Shown here: piece by piece, positions 7,294-15,130 of the stretch
How the letters are laid out: the number at the start of each line of letters is the position of its first letter
Numbering within the stretch: the stretch's first letter is position 1
NCBI GenBank assembly: GCA_002479415.1
Contig: DLMZ01000016.1
Coordinates: forward strand, 1,165-28,225
Reading direction: 5' to 3'
DNA from: Firmicutes bacterium UBA7523
GTDB lineage: Bacteria; Bacillota; Dethiobacteria; Dethiobacterales; Dethiobacteraceae
DNA length: 27,061 nt
The notes under the pieces: generated by a model
Seen by the model: the letters and a program-made list of their open reading frames with translations, nothing else
What the model was told of the DNA's origin: nothing
Database searches by the model: none
Program-made: the position numbers and the translations under genes

Positions 7294-9081
7294 TTAGATT
7301 TTGCCAAGTTTGCGAAGCAGTCTTTCCAGCATTGCTGCACCTTGAGCCCGGGTTGATACGCCGGCGGGCTTAATTGTGTTGTCAGGGAAGCCGCCTATGA
7401 TGCCCATTTTAATTGCTGCACCCATATCAGCTCTTGCCCAGGTGCTCACTGAACCTGAATCACCATATGCTTCAAAGATTTGGTTTACTTCTTCGGAGGT
7501 AAGAGTGACATCTTGGCCTGCTGCTCTAGCAGCTCTTACTACCATTAAAGCAAACTCCTGGCGAGATACGATTTGATTTGGCTTAAAGGTTCCATCTGTG
7601 TATCCGGCAACAAGCCCTGCTTGAGCAGCGATACGAACGGTACCGTAGTACCAGTCACCTTGCTTAACGTCGGAGTAGCTAACGTTAGTGCCATTGTCCT
7701 TTAGATTTAAAGCACGTACAAGAAGAGTAGCAGTTTGGGCCCTGGTCAAGCTAACCTCGGGCGCAAACGTGGTCTCAGTCATTCCGGCCACAAGATGACG
7801 AGCAGTTAACAGCTCAATAGTCCGTCTGGCCCAGTGTGTTGAGGGAACATCTGTGAAAGTTTTGTTGTATGCCATAATGCGGTATTGACTAAACCCGCCC
7901 AGTGTAACATTGAGCTCTTTTGTCTGGGTGTTTATTGTACCCCCAATGTAAGTCCACTGATTGCCGCTTAAGCGGTAAAGGCCCAATTTTTCCATTTCAG
8001 CAACGCTTAGATTTAGGTCATCTACTGGAATGGAAATCTGCAGCGGAACAGCAAAGCTGGTTACCCGGGTTTGCTGGCCATCTTTGTTTACAAGCAGTGA
8101 AAACTCAAATACTTTTCCTGCGGTTGCCATACCGGCAGGAACAGGGTAATCCGCAATTTCTGCAACCTCAAGAGAAATCGATGTCGCACCGCTAAGTGCG
8201 CTATCAGCTAAGAACCCGGGAGGCAGAGTGATTACTAAATCGCCAAAATCAAGGGCTACTGGCTGTTGCTTACCGAAAGATTCCTGCAGCACACTTACGG
8301 GAATCTGAGCAGCCACTGCAGTGCTTACGCCTGGAGCTGGCACGATAGGCTCAATTACAATCTCTGTGGGAGTAGTCGGAGGAATTGGGCCACCACCACC
8401 GCCACCGCCGGAAGAACTGGAAATAATTCCGGCTTTTTTCAGAATCCTTTCCATTTCAGCACGGTCTGTGGCGTTTAGAGCTTCAAAAAAGTTGTTTACT
8501 TTAGATAAGCGCACGCCATGATCCGAAAGGAAGGCAATTGCTGCTGCGTCATCGGTGGCATTGTCTTTTAGGATGTCAAACCAGTTGTCACTGACTGACT
8601 GCGGAATAGAAAGGTCAGTCAGGTTCAAAGAAGCCATTTCCAGCAATATTTCTAAGAAGATGTCTAGCTGCAACTTGCCATCTGTGCTGGCAGCATTACG
8701 AAAAGCAACAAAATGACTAGAGCGGATGTCAAGCAGAATATCAGCTAATTTTAAGATGTCACTTGTACTGGTAGTTATTTGTGATGGAAAAGCTGTTACG
8801 TATTGTGTGCGGAAGTCTGCAAGAGCAGCTTTTAATGCGGCCGCAGTTACTCCCTTGCTTGTTAGGTTAGTCTTTTCGCTTGCGGTAAACATCGCTTCGT
8901 AGCCTACATCAGCCTTATCCTCAAATAATTGAATCAGCTGTGCTACTTCGGTAGTGGTAAGTTTGGCCAGCCTTTGTACAGTTGTGTCTATCTTGTCGGC
9001 TAGACCTGCCTGGGCAATCCCGGCAAACGGCAGCATTATCATGATGAAGACTAGCGCTACCGCTATTCTTTTTCTTAACAA
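7294..9081 (-). CDS. Secreted SLH-domain protein with poly-glycine linker
   Basis: A surface protein of about 595 aa. A signal peptide (LLRKRIAVALVFIMIMLPFAGIAQA) is followed by a mostly helical, alanine-rich region to about residue 220. Next come a flexible linker with seven glycines and a Pro/Thr stretch (SSSSGGGGGGGPIPP), then a beta-rich middle domain (about 245-400, with VVTLPPGFLADSALSG-like strands). Three C-terminal SLH repeats begin FTDVPSTHWARRTIELL, YSDVKQGDWYYGTVRIA and YGDSGSVSTWARADMGAA. SLH domains bind pyruvylated secondary cell-wall polymer, so the protein should be held on the wall. The frame extends to an ATG at 9096, but that ATG lies in the ribosome site (TATGGAGGGA). The TTG at 9081, seven bases behind GGAGGG, is the better start and also gives a cleaner signal peptide. 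Its binding partner or activity is unknown. Confidence 0.9.
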   Translation of the reverse strand: MLRKRIAVALVFIMIMLPFAGIAQAGLADKIDTTVQRLAKLTTTEVAQLIQLFEDKADVGYEAMFTASEKTNLTSKGVTAAALKAALADFRTQYVTAFPSQITTSTSDILKLADILLDIRSSHFVAFRNAASTDGKLQLDIFLEILLEMASLNLTDLSIPQSVSDNWFDILKDNATDDAAAIAFLSDHGVRLSKVNNFFEALNATDRAEMERILKKAGIISSSSGGGGGGGPIPPTTPTEIVIEPIVPAPGVSTAVAAQIPVSVLQESFGKQQPVALDFGDLVITLPPGFLADSALSGATSISLEVAEIADYPVPAGMATAGKVFEFSLLVNKDGQQTRVTSFAVPLQISIPVDDLNLSVAEMEKLGLYRLSGNQWTYIGGTINTQTKELNVTLGGFSQYRIMAYNKTFTDVPSTHWARRTIELLTARHLVAGMTETTFAPEVSLTRAQTATLLVRALNLKDNGTNVSYSDVKQGDWYYGTVRIAAQAGLVAGYTDGTFKPNQIVSRQEFALMVVRAARAAGQDVTLTSEEVNQIFEAYGDSGSVSTWARADMGAAIKMGIIGGFPDNTIKPAGVSTRAQGAAMLERLLRKLGKI

Positions 9082-9256
9082 ATCATATCCCTCCATATTT
9101 TTGTTTTTTATGTATTAACTAAAGTTCGTTGCACCAACGGAAAATCCTTCCTTATCTTTACCATTTTTATAAAAAATATTACATGAAAGAGGATATTTGG
9201 GTTACTTGCAGAATAAAACAACTTAGTAATTGCTAGTTTAAGGCAGGAGGCTTGGG

Positions 9257-9787
9257 ATGCAAAAGCGCTATCATAGAGTAATATTGATGAGCATAGTTCT
9301 AGGAATAGCACTGGGTGCCGCAGCCAGTGGCGCATGGCGGCGAGCAGATTATTATGAGCCTGCAAGGATTGTGCTGGAGAACGATTCAGTTGAAGGCACT
9401 CCTGATAATCCCGGCAGCCATTTGCCTGTTCCCCAGAGAAGGTTTTTTTTATTTACATCATCCCCCTGGGAAACAGTCACAAAACACCTTGGCATTGCTA
9501 AACTGGGGAGCGATAATAGCGACAGCATACAAGAACTTCTAAAAAAGTTTTCGGGAAAGGACCTGACCTATGAAGAGAAATATGCTCTAGTGAAGATCCT
9601 TTTGACACGGCTGAACTCCAGTGATCGGGAAATGCTTTTTAAGATGGAGCAAGGAGACGTCTCCCTTGATGAAGCCTTCGATACTTATTCTATGCTGCGG
9701 GAAAAGCTGACAGAAGATGAATTAACTCTGGTGCTTGATTTGATGAAACGGCACCGGGATGAATTGGAAGAAATGATTAGAAAGTAG
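9257..9787 (+). CDS. Membrane-anchored protein of unknown function heading the capsule-control operon
   Basis: A 176-aa protein with an AGGAGG ribosome site 6 bases before its ATG. Residues 8-27 form a hydrophobic segment (VILMSIVLGIALGAAASGAW) that could be a signal anchor or an uncleaved signal peptide. A Pro/Arg-rich spacer comes next, then a charged, helix-rich C-terminal half (about 95-176) with LTYEEKYALVKILLTRLNSSDREMLFKM and repeated Glu/Asp/Leu patterns that could form a helical hairpin or coiled coil. There are no cysteines and no enzyme motif. I do not recognise the family. Only 7 bases separate it from the Wzz-like gene, so it belongs to the wzz-kinase-phosphatase transcript and may be an extracytoplasmic partner of the polymer export machinery. 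Confidence 0.8.
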   Translation: MQKRYHRVILMSIVLGIALGAAASGAWRRADYYEPARIVLENDSVEGTPDNPGSHLPVPQRRFFLFTSSPWETVTKHLGIAKLGSDNSDSIQELLKKFSGKDLTYEEKYALVKILLTRLNSSDREMLFKMEQGDVSLDEAFDTYSMLREKLTEDELTLVLDLMKRHRDELEEMIRK

Positions 9788-9794
9788 GGGAATT

Positions 9795-11057
9795 ATGGAG
9801 GAGCAAAACTTCGAAGAAATATCATTAAAAGAAATACTAAATATGTTGTCAAAGTGGCGTGGGCTCATTGCAATATTGACAATTACAGCTATTGCAGCTA
9901 GCGCTTTTTTTACATCATTCTTTGTTGTGCCCATTTATAAAAGCAGTGCAGTACTTATGGTTACCCACGATGATGCTCAGCGCACCCTTCGGAATCAAAA
10001 TGATTTGGAGGACGTGGTAGCACAGGTTTCCCGCCCGCAGGAAATGACTATTAACACATATTTGGCGCAAATGAATAACCAAGCTCTGCTGGAACGGGTT
10101 ATTGAAAAACTAGAGCTGCCATATAGCGTGCAAAAGTTAAGCACCTTGATTAAAGCATCGGCAATGCGCGACACACGGCTCATTGATGTGGCTGTGGAGC
10201 ATAATGACCCCTATACTGCCGCTCTGATAGCCAACACTTTAAGCGCAGAGTTTATCGAGTTTATTTCTGACATTAATCAGCAGCGAATGAAAAAGTCAGT
10301 TGAGTTTTTGCAGGAACAGCGGGATGAAGTAAACAAGCAGATGATTGAAAAGATGAATATGTATAATGAGTATGAAACTGATCCACGGAGCTCTCATATT
10401 GTACAAATGGAATTAAACAGTCGATTAAATGACGCAATTAAATACCAGTCTCAGATTATACATACACAAATTGAATACGAAAGATTACTGGCTGGACAAA
10501 ATGAATTAGCTTCTCGCCTGGAGCAGGAACCTGCTGTGCAGTTGGTATTTAACCAAGACGGCAGTTTAATAGAAGAAGCCAGTCCCTTATATCTATCACT
10601 TCGGCAGACCTATGATCAGAAACAAGTAGAACTCATGGAAAAGCATACTTTAATCGCCAGCATGAACAGAGCAGTTATTCTCCTTGAAAAGCAATTCAAG
10701 GATTTGCAGACAGAACTAAATGAGAAGTTGGCTTATGAACGGGCTATGCAAACCGACATCCAGCTGCTTGAAAAGAATTATTCTCTGTTTACCGAGAGAA
10801 TTGCTCAAGCGCAAGTTGCCCAAGCGCTAGATATGGGAGAAAACAATTTAACGCTGGTATCCAGCGCCGTAGTGCCAATGAACCCTATAAAACCCAACAA
10901 AATGCTTAATATAGCAATAGCCGGCATATTAGGGCTGATGGCTTCGGTGATGTTGGCATTTTTCCTGGAGCTTATGGACAACACCATTAAGAACACTGAT
11001 GATGTCCGTCGTCATTTAGATTTGCCAATACTAGCCCAGATTCCCAAGTTTAAATAG
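9795..11057 (+). CDS. Wzz/GumC-like chain-length determinant and kinase adaptor (CpsC/CapA family)
   Basis: A 420-aa polysaccharide co-polymerase. It has a cytoplasmic N-terminus with the family start ISLKEILNMLSKW, a first membrane segment at about 27-50, and a long extracytoplasmic region with coiled-coil stretches (about 165-330, rich in QEQRDEVNKQM and LEKQFKDLQTELNEKL patterns). A proline-rich PMNPIKPNKM motif precedes the second membrane segment (about 370-393). A short cytoplasmic tail (DNTIKNTDDVRRHLDLPILAQIPKF) normally activates the tyrosine kinase. It sets polymer length with the Wzx/Wzy machinery. It sits between the unknown 176-aa protein and the BY-kinase gene (19 bases apart), the usual order. 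The length is that of the long GumC-like form rather than the about 230-aa CapA form. Confidence 0.92.
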   Translation: MEEQNFEEISLKEILNMLSKWRGLIAILTITAIAASAFFTSFFVVPIYKSSAVLMVTHDDAQRTLRNQNDLEDVVAQVSRPQEMTINTYLAQMNNQALLERVIEKLELPYSVQKLSTLIKASAMRDTRLIDVAVEHNDPYTAALIANTLSAEFIEFISDINQQRMKKSVEFLQEQRDEVNKQMIEKMNMYNEYETDPRSSHIVQMELNSRLNDAIKYQSQIIHTQIEYERLLAGQNELASRLEQEPAVQLVFNQDGSLIEEASPLYLSLRQTYDQKQVELMEKHTLIASMNRAVILLEKQFKDLQTELNEKLAYERAMQTDIQLLEKNYSLFTERIAQAQVAQALDMGENNLTLVSSAVVPMNPIKPNKMLNIAIAGILGLMASVMLAFFLELMDNTIKNTDDVRRHLDLPILAQIPKFK

Positions 11058-11076
11058 CCGGAGGGGGATAAAAACC

Positions 11077-11769
11077 TTGATAAAAAAGAAAAAGATAGAT
11101 ACAAGAAAGATTATTACACAAGAAGATCCTAAATCCCCGCTGTCTGAATCATTTCGTGCTTTACGCACTAATATTCAGTTTGCCAATGTGGAGAAGGAGA
11201 TTAAAACCATTCTTGTTACCAGCACTACACCCGCAGAAGGCAAGTCTACAATTGTGGCCAATTTAGGGGTAGTGATGGCTCAGGGCGGGCAAAAAGTTCT
11301 CATAGTGGACTGCGATTTACGAAAGCCGATTCAACACAAATCTTTTGAACTGCAAAATAATAAAGGACTTACCCATTTTCTTTTAGATAAAGCTCCGCTT
11401 GAAGAAGTGATAAGCAAAACGCCGATTGAAAATCTTTATGTTATTACCTCGGGGACAATACCTCCCAATCCTTCAGAATTGCTTGGGTCAAAAAAGTTTG
11501 AAGCTCTTTTAGCTGAACTAGCCGATAAATATGACCGTATTATACTCGACTCCCCTCCTGCTGGAGCAGTAACTGACAGTGTAATCCTATCACGGCTGGC
11601 AGATGGAGTTATCTTGGCAATATATGTGGAGAAGACCAAGATTGACCAGATTAAGTACGTGCAGGAGCAATTGACAAAGTCAAACGCTAATATTTTGGGC
11701 GTAGTCCTTACACATACGCCAAAGAGGGCCTCATACCAGACTTATTATAATTATTACGCGGAGGAATAA
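11077..11769 (+). CDS. BY-family tyrosine kinase (CpsD/CapB/YwqD-like)
   Basis: A 230-aa cytoplasmic tyrosine autokinase. The start is TTG at 11077, chosen because GGAGGGGG lies about nine bases before it and no ATG fits. Family marks are SFRALRTNIQF, Walker A in TSTTPAEGKSTIVANLG, Walker A' in VLIVDCDLRKP, and Walker B in DRIILDSPP. The C-terminal cluster YQTYYNYYAEE has five tyrosines that are phosphorylated in trans in this family. It works with the membrane adaptor encoded just upstream and is dephosphorylated by the phosphatase encoded 18 bases downstream. Cycling of this phosphorylation controls capsule polymer length and amount, and may also modify sugar enzymes such as the dehydratase or aminotransferase; the last point is inference from other Firmicutes. 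Confidence 0.94.
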   Translation: MIKKKKIDTRKIITQEDPKSPLSESFRALRTNIQFANVEKEIKTILVTSTTPAEGKSTIVANLGVVMAQGGQKVLIVDCDLRKPIQHKSFELQNNKGLTHFLLDKAPLEEVISKTPIENLYVITSGTIPPNPSELLGSKKFEALLAELADKYDRIILDSPPAGAVTDSVILSRLADGVILAIYVEKTKIDQIKYVQEQLTKSNANILGVVLTHTPKRASYQTYYNYYAEE

Positions 11770-11787
11770 ATCCGCGGAGGTGATACA

Positions 11788-12567
11788 ATGATAGATATCC
11801 ATTGCCATATTCTCCCGGGACTGGATGATGGAGCACGAGACCTGGATGAAGCAATACAAATGGCCCGTATTTTATTGAACCAAGGTGTTGCCGGCATTGT
11901 GGCGACACCTCATTTTCTTGAAGGAAGCAACCCTCCGCCTAAGGATTCTGTTATTCAAGCCTGTACATTCTTGGCAAAGGCACTGCGGGAAGCAGATATT
12001 GACGTAGACATATATCCAGGTATGGAAGTACTAATCTGCCCTGAGCTAGCTGTGCTGGTAAAGGATGAAAAGGTTTTAACTATTAACAATAAAGGGAAGC
12101 ATCTTCTTTTTGAACTGCCTTTTAATAATGGATTGTCTTGTGATGAGCATGTTATCTTTGAGCTGCTCCTTGCCGGAATCACACCTATACTGGCACACCC
12201 GGAACGCTACCACAGCCTTGACATAGAGATGCTGGGGCATTGGATAGAACGAGGTGTTTTACTCCAAGTAAACAGCAGCAGTTTTACAGGGTTTTACGGA
12301 AAGAAAGCGCAAAAAAAAGCTGAGCGTCTTCTGCTCAGCAATATGGTTCATTTTATTGCCAGTGATGGACACTCGGCAGGGAAAAGAGCGCCTTCCTTAG
12401 AAAAAGCCCGTATGCGAGTAACAGCTTTGGCGGGAAAAGAGACTGCAGAGGAACTCTTTTACACAAACCCCCTAAAAGTCATCCAGGGCGAAAGAGTCGA
12501 AGCAAAACCCTTTACCCCCATAACCGGCCCGAAATTGTATTATAAGCTGCTACAGTCCAGACTATAA
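11788..12567 (+). CDS. PHP-type protein-tyrosine phosphatase (CpsB/CapC/YwqE-like)
   Basis: A 259-aa metal-dependent phosphatase of the PHP superfamily. Metal ligands are visible in the family positions: MIDIHCHILPGLDDGA (His5, His7), ATPHF (His42), PGMEV (Glu80), LAHPERY and ASDGHSA. It removes phosphate from the tyrosine cluster of the kinase encoded directly upstream and so resets the capsule control cycle. The ribosome site GCGGAGGTGATACA lies before the ATG. It is the last gene of the plus-strand operon, followed after 11 bases by a long inverted repeat that may serve as terminator. Length and motifs are complete; nothing is missing. Confidence 0.95.
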   Translation: MIDIHCHILPGLDDGARDLDEAIQMARILLNQGVAGIVATPHFLEGSNPPPKDSVIQACTFLAKALREADIDVDIYPGMEVLICPELAVLVKDEKVLTINNKGKHLLFELPFNNGLSCDEHVIFELLLAGITPILAHPERYHSLDIEMLGHWIERGVLLQVNSSSFTGFYGKKAQKKAERLLLSNMVHFIASDGHSAGKRAPSLEKARMRVTALAGKETAEELFYTNPLKVIQGERVEAKPFTPITGPKLYYKLLQSRL

Positions 12568-12578
12568 AACCAACCATG

Positions 12579-12626
12579 GGGACGGTTCTTTTGGTTTTTG
12601 CAAGCAAAAACCAAAAGAACCGTCCC
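12579..12626. repeat. Perfect 23-bp inverted repeat, dispersed-repeat copy 1
   Basis: Arms 12579-12601 and 12604-12626 are exact reverse complements with two bases between them. The element fills the 78-base gap between the convergent phosphatase and tupC genes. Its right arm contains AACCAAAAGAACCGTCCC, which recurs at 16400-16417. A T-rich tract follows on the plus strand, so it can also act as a terminator for the phosphatase operon. The recurrence says it is a mobile or dispersed palindrome rather than only a terminator. Confidence 0.85.
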
Positions 12627-12645
12627 TCTTTGTTTCAAGACAGCT

Positions 12646-13374
12646 TTAAAAATGCATTTCTCCCGAAAGAAAGTCTTTGGTTTTTTGCTGTTTTGGGTTA
12701 TTAAAAAATGAGTTGTTATCACTCACTTCTACGATTAACCCTCCATCTATTAAGCAGATACGGTGCCCCACCCTTTTGGCTTGAAAATGATTATGGGTAA
12801 TCCACACAACTGCGGGATTCTCATCTCTAGTATATTTAGTCACCATATGTTCAATTATTTTAATATTGCCGGGATCCAAGTTAGCCGTAGGTTCATCTAG
12901 CAGAAGCACTTTGGGCTTAAAAACTAAAGCTCTTGCTAAAGCAACCCGCTGCGCTTCTCCACCTGACAGGGTATTACTGTTTTGTTTAAGCAAAGAAGTT
13001 AAACCTAGCTCTTCTGCTATCTTGAGGATTTCCTCTTTATTTATCTTTTGCTTTCTAATCTTTAACGGATAAATAATATTGTTCCAGACGTTATCTTTTA
13101 ACAAAGCAGGTCTTTGAAAAACGGTAGTTATCTCTCTCATCACTTCTAAGGGAGGATTATAGTTTTGGGCATTAAACTGGTGACTTTGAAAAGATACTTC
13201 ACCCTCATCAGGCTTTTCAATAAAATTAAGCAAGCGTAACAGAGTAGTCTTGCCTGCACCACTGGGGCCAAGAATACAAAAAATCTCTCCTTTTATAAGA
13301 GATAGCTTCTCAATATTAAGCTCAAAGCCGGCATATTTTTTTTGCAGTTTATTCACTTGGAATATTTGATCCAT
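12646..13374 (-). CDS. tupC: Tungstate ABC transporter, ATP-binding protein
   Basis: A 242-aa ABC ATPase that powers tungstate import. It has Walker A GPSGAGKTT (residues 36-44), the Q-loop region VFQRPALL, signature LSGGEAQRVALARAL, Walker B VLLLDEP and the switch His in WITHNH. There is no C-terminal TOBE regulatory domain, as expected for the TupC type in contrast to ModC. The frame extends to a GTG at 13386, but that codon lies in the ribosome site AAGGTGA; the ATG at 13374, eight bases behind it, is the likely start. It follows tupB by 35 bases and is the last gene of the tup operon. Assignment to tungstate rather than molybdate or phosphate rests on the TupA protein encoded upstream. 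Confidence 0.9.
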   Translation of the reverse strand: MDQIFQVNKLQKKYAGFELNIEKLSLIKGEIFCILGPSGAGKTTLLRLLNFIEKPDEGEVSFQSHQFNAQNYNPPLEVMREITTVFQRPALLKDNVWNNIIYPLKIRKQKINKEEILKIAEELGLTSLLKQNSNTLSGGEAQRVALARALVFKPKVLLLDEPTANLDPGNIKIIEHMVTKYTRDENPAVVWITHNHFQAKRVGHRICLIDGGLIVEVSDNNSFFNNPKQQKTKDFLSGEMHF

Positions 13375-13409
13375 ACCAAGAATCACCTTCCCCCAGCAAT
13401 AAGGCAGGA

Positions 13410-14102
13410 TTAATTTTGCTCAAATAGATGTTTCTTTTGCAGATACAACATGCTTAGGTTTATTAAAAAGGTTATTGTCATCAGTATAATCCCAAAAGCT
13501 ATGGCTACTCCGAAATTGCCTTGTCTTGTCTCTAAAACGATGGCTGTGGTCAGCACTCTGGTTTTGCCTTCAATATTTCCGCCTACCAGCATCACTGCAC
13601 CTACTTCAGAGAGGATTCTGCCAAAACCGACTATGATAGAAACAAAAACTCCCACCCGGGCTTCTTTAATAGCAGCCCATGAAGCTTGTAATTTAGTTGC
13701 TCCTAAAGTCTGAAGCTGTTTCATTAGATTTTTGTCTACCGCCATAACTGCAGCCATGGTAAAGCCCGCCGTTAAAGGGAAAGCAATAATTGTCTGGGCA
13801 GCGATAATTGCCTTTACACTAAACAACCAACCTAGTTGTCCCAATGGCCCAACTGAGGATAACAGCAAAAACACAAATAACCCTACAACTACAGGGGGAA
13901 AGCCCATCCCCGTATACAGCAAGGCTGTAACGATGGGCTTTCCCCGAAAATTAGTTAACCCTAAAATAGTTCCCAAAGGGACACCAATTAAGGTGCTGAG
14001 CACCAGCGCTATCCCGGAGAGCCGGAGAGAAAGGCCGATAATATTGTATACGTAAGGATCGAAAGTAAGCAGCAATATTAATGACTCAGCTAAACCTTCC
14101 AT
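13410..14102 (-). CDS. tupB: Tungstate ABC transporter, permease
   Basis: A 230-aa inner-membrane permease with about five to six hydrophobic segments. The cytoplasmic EAA-type loop that docks with the ATPase is seen in QTLGATKLQASWAAIKEARVGV (about residues 136-157). SLRLSGIALVLSTLIGVPLGTILG near the N-terminus and GRILSEVGAVMLVGGN are typical of the TupB/WtpB group. The start is ATG with AGGAGT six bases before it, 28 bases after tupA. With TupA and TupC it would import tungstate, presumably for tungsten-pterin enzymes such as aldehyde oxidoreductases or formate dehydrogenases. Such enzymes are not in the window. Confidence 0.92.
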   Translation of the reverse strand: MEGLAESLILLLTFDPYVYNIIGLSLRLSGIALVLSTLIGVPLGTILGLTNFRGKPIVTALLYTGMGFPPVVVGLFVFLLLSSVGPLGQLGWLFSVKAIIAAQTIIAFPLTAGFTMAAVMAVDKNLMKQLQTLGATKLQASWAAIKEARVGVFVSIIVGFGRILSEVGAVMLVGGNIEGKTRVLTTAIVLETRQGNFGVAIAFGIILMTITFLINLSMLYLQKKHLFEQN

Positions 14103-14130
14103 TCAGACACTCCTAATATTGTAATAGAAA

Positions 14131-14979
14131 TTAGCGTGCATCAGGGAAAAACAATGGTTGACCATAAGTATCTTTGCCAAATTCCCCGATTTTCTCCTGA
14201 GTACCTGCTGATATAAAGAACTCCACTAAAAGCATTGCATCATCATGATTAACTTCCTTATGTTTCTCCGGGTTAACTGGAATAATGCCGTAGGGATTAA
14301 ATAAATTATCGTCTCCCTCAAAAACTATCTCCAGGTTCGGAAGATTGTTCATCATAGATAAATAAGTGCCTCTATCTGTGAGAGTATAACCGCGCATTTC
14401 ATTTGTTGCGATTAAGGTATCTCCCATGCCTTGTCCTAATGAATTATACCACTTTTGTCCTGCAAAATCATCTATTCCCACCAAAGGCCAAATGCTTTTT
14501 TCTTTGTTATGAGTGCCTGAGTTATCACCTCTGGACTGGAAGGTAACACTTTCACTTTCCATATGATTTCTCATATTTTCAATAGCTGCATTTAGATCTA
14601 CACTGGCATATACATTTCCGGGATCTCCCTTTGGTCCTAAGATAACAAAATCATTATACATAACATCCCAGCGCTGTGTTCCATAACCTTCAGCAACAAA
14701 TTGATCCTCTAAGTTACGCGCATGAACTAAGATGACATCACAGTCACCTCTTTTTCCCAGCTCAATGGCTTGTCCTGTGCCTACAGAAATTACATCCACT
14801 TCAATGTTATGAGCAGCTTCAAATTCAGGCAAAAGCTCATGTAGCAGACCGGAATCATAAGTACTGGTAGTCGTGGCTAAAACTAATACAGTGCTTTCTT
14901 CTACCGCGTTGTTTGGCTGACAGCCAGCAATCAGCATTATAAAAATCATCATTAAAATTACTAGATTAGTTTTTCTCAA
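14131..14979 (-). CDS. tupA: Tungstate-binding lipoprotein
   Basis: A 282-aa solute-binding protein. The first 20 residues are a lipoprotein signal ending in the lipobox LIAGC, so Cys20 should be lipidated and hold the protein on the outer face of the membrane. The oxyanion-binding TTTS motif, diagnostic for TupA, stands at residues 36-39 (LATTTSTYDSGL). SVGTGQAIELGKRGDCDVILVHA and FQSRGDNSGTH follow as in known TupA proteins. The start is TTG at 14979 with AAGGAGT about nine bases upstream. The gene is the first of tupABC and is preceded by a consensus promoter and two operator-like inverted repeats. Its closest relative in the window is the sensor-like protein encoded at 15131-15982. Confidence 0.93.
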   Translation of the reverse strand: MRKTNLVILMMIFIMLIAGCQPNNAVEESTVLVLATTTSTYDSGLLHELLPEFEAAHNIEVDVISVGTGQAIELGKRGDCDVILVHARNLEDQFVAEGYGTQRWDVMYNDFVILGPKGDPGNVYASVDLNAAIENMRNHMESESVTFQSRGDNSGTHNKEKSIWPLVGIDDFAGQKWYNSLGQGMGDTLIATNEMRGYTLTDRGTYLSMMNNLPNLEIVFEGDDNLFNPYGIIPVNPEKHKEVNHDDAMLLVEFFISAGTQEKIGEFGKDTYGQPLFFPDAR

Positions 14980-15000
14980 CTAAAGTCACTCCTTTTTTAG

Positions 15001-15024
15001 CAATATGTTTCTTCGTGCATATTG
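15001..15024. promoter_or_regulatory. Operator candidate 2 in the tupA leader
   Basis: CAATATG-N10-CATATTG, a perfect 7-bp inverted repeat. It lies in the untranslated leader of tupA, just before its ribosome site, and its half-sites match the repeat at 15066-15089. Probably bound by the ModE-like regulator encoded upstream. Confidence 0.6.
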
Positions 15025-15065
15025 ATATTAAAAAAATACGTACTCCCTCCTACGTTATTTTATTT

Positions 15066-15089
15066 CGATATGCATTCGAATACATATTG
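15066..15089. promoter_or_regulatory. Operator candidate 1 at the tupA transcription start
   Basis: CGATATG-N10-CATATTG, the same architecture as the repeat at 15001-15024, with one half-site base changed. The inner ten bases are nearly palindromic (ATTCGAAT). It covers the predicted transcription start of tupA, the place expected of a repressor site. ModE sites also are long inverted repeats with TATA-rich arms and a short spacer. Confidence 0.65.
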
Positions 15090-15092
15090 AAC

Positions 15093-15122
15093 ATTATAAT
15101 TCACCTAATTATAATCTGTCAA
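15093..15122 (-). promoter_or_regulatory. Consensus sigma-A promoter of tupABC
   Basis: On the minus strand TTGACA (15117-15122) and TATAAT (15093-15098) are separated by 18 bases; both hexamers are perfect. Transcription would start near 15086 and leave a leader of about 107 bases before tupA. It starts right after the stop of the regulator's sensor part. Confidence 0.85.
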
Positions 15123-15130
15123 GGAAGCCA

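Noticed and set aside
8266..8521. Plus-strand frames in the SLH gene, one rich in proline
   Set aside because: The proline run is the complement of the poly-glycine linker; the frames are shadows of the SLH gene.
9127..9139. CGTTG-CAC-CAACG in the divergent capsule promoter region
   Set aside because: A five-base stem is within chance expectation and no convincing -35/-10 pair is attached to it.
12540..12722. Minus-strand 60-codon frame over the inverted repeat
   Set aside because: It is made from the repeat and antisense ends of two real genes; no ribosome site and no family likeness.
14980..15130. Possible molybdenum/tungsten cofactor riboswitch in the tupA leader
   Set aside because: The leader is short and explained by operators, promoter and ribosome site; I see no multi-stem conserved riboswitch core.
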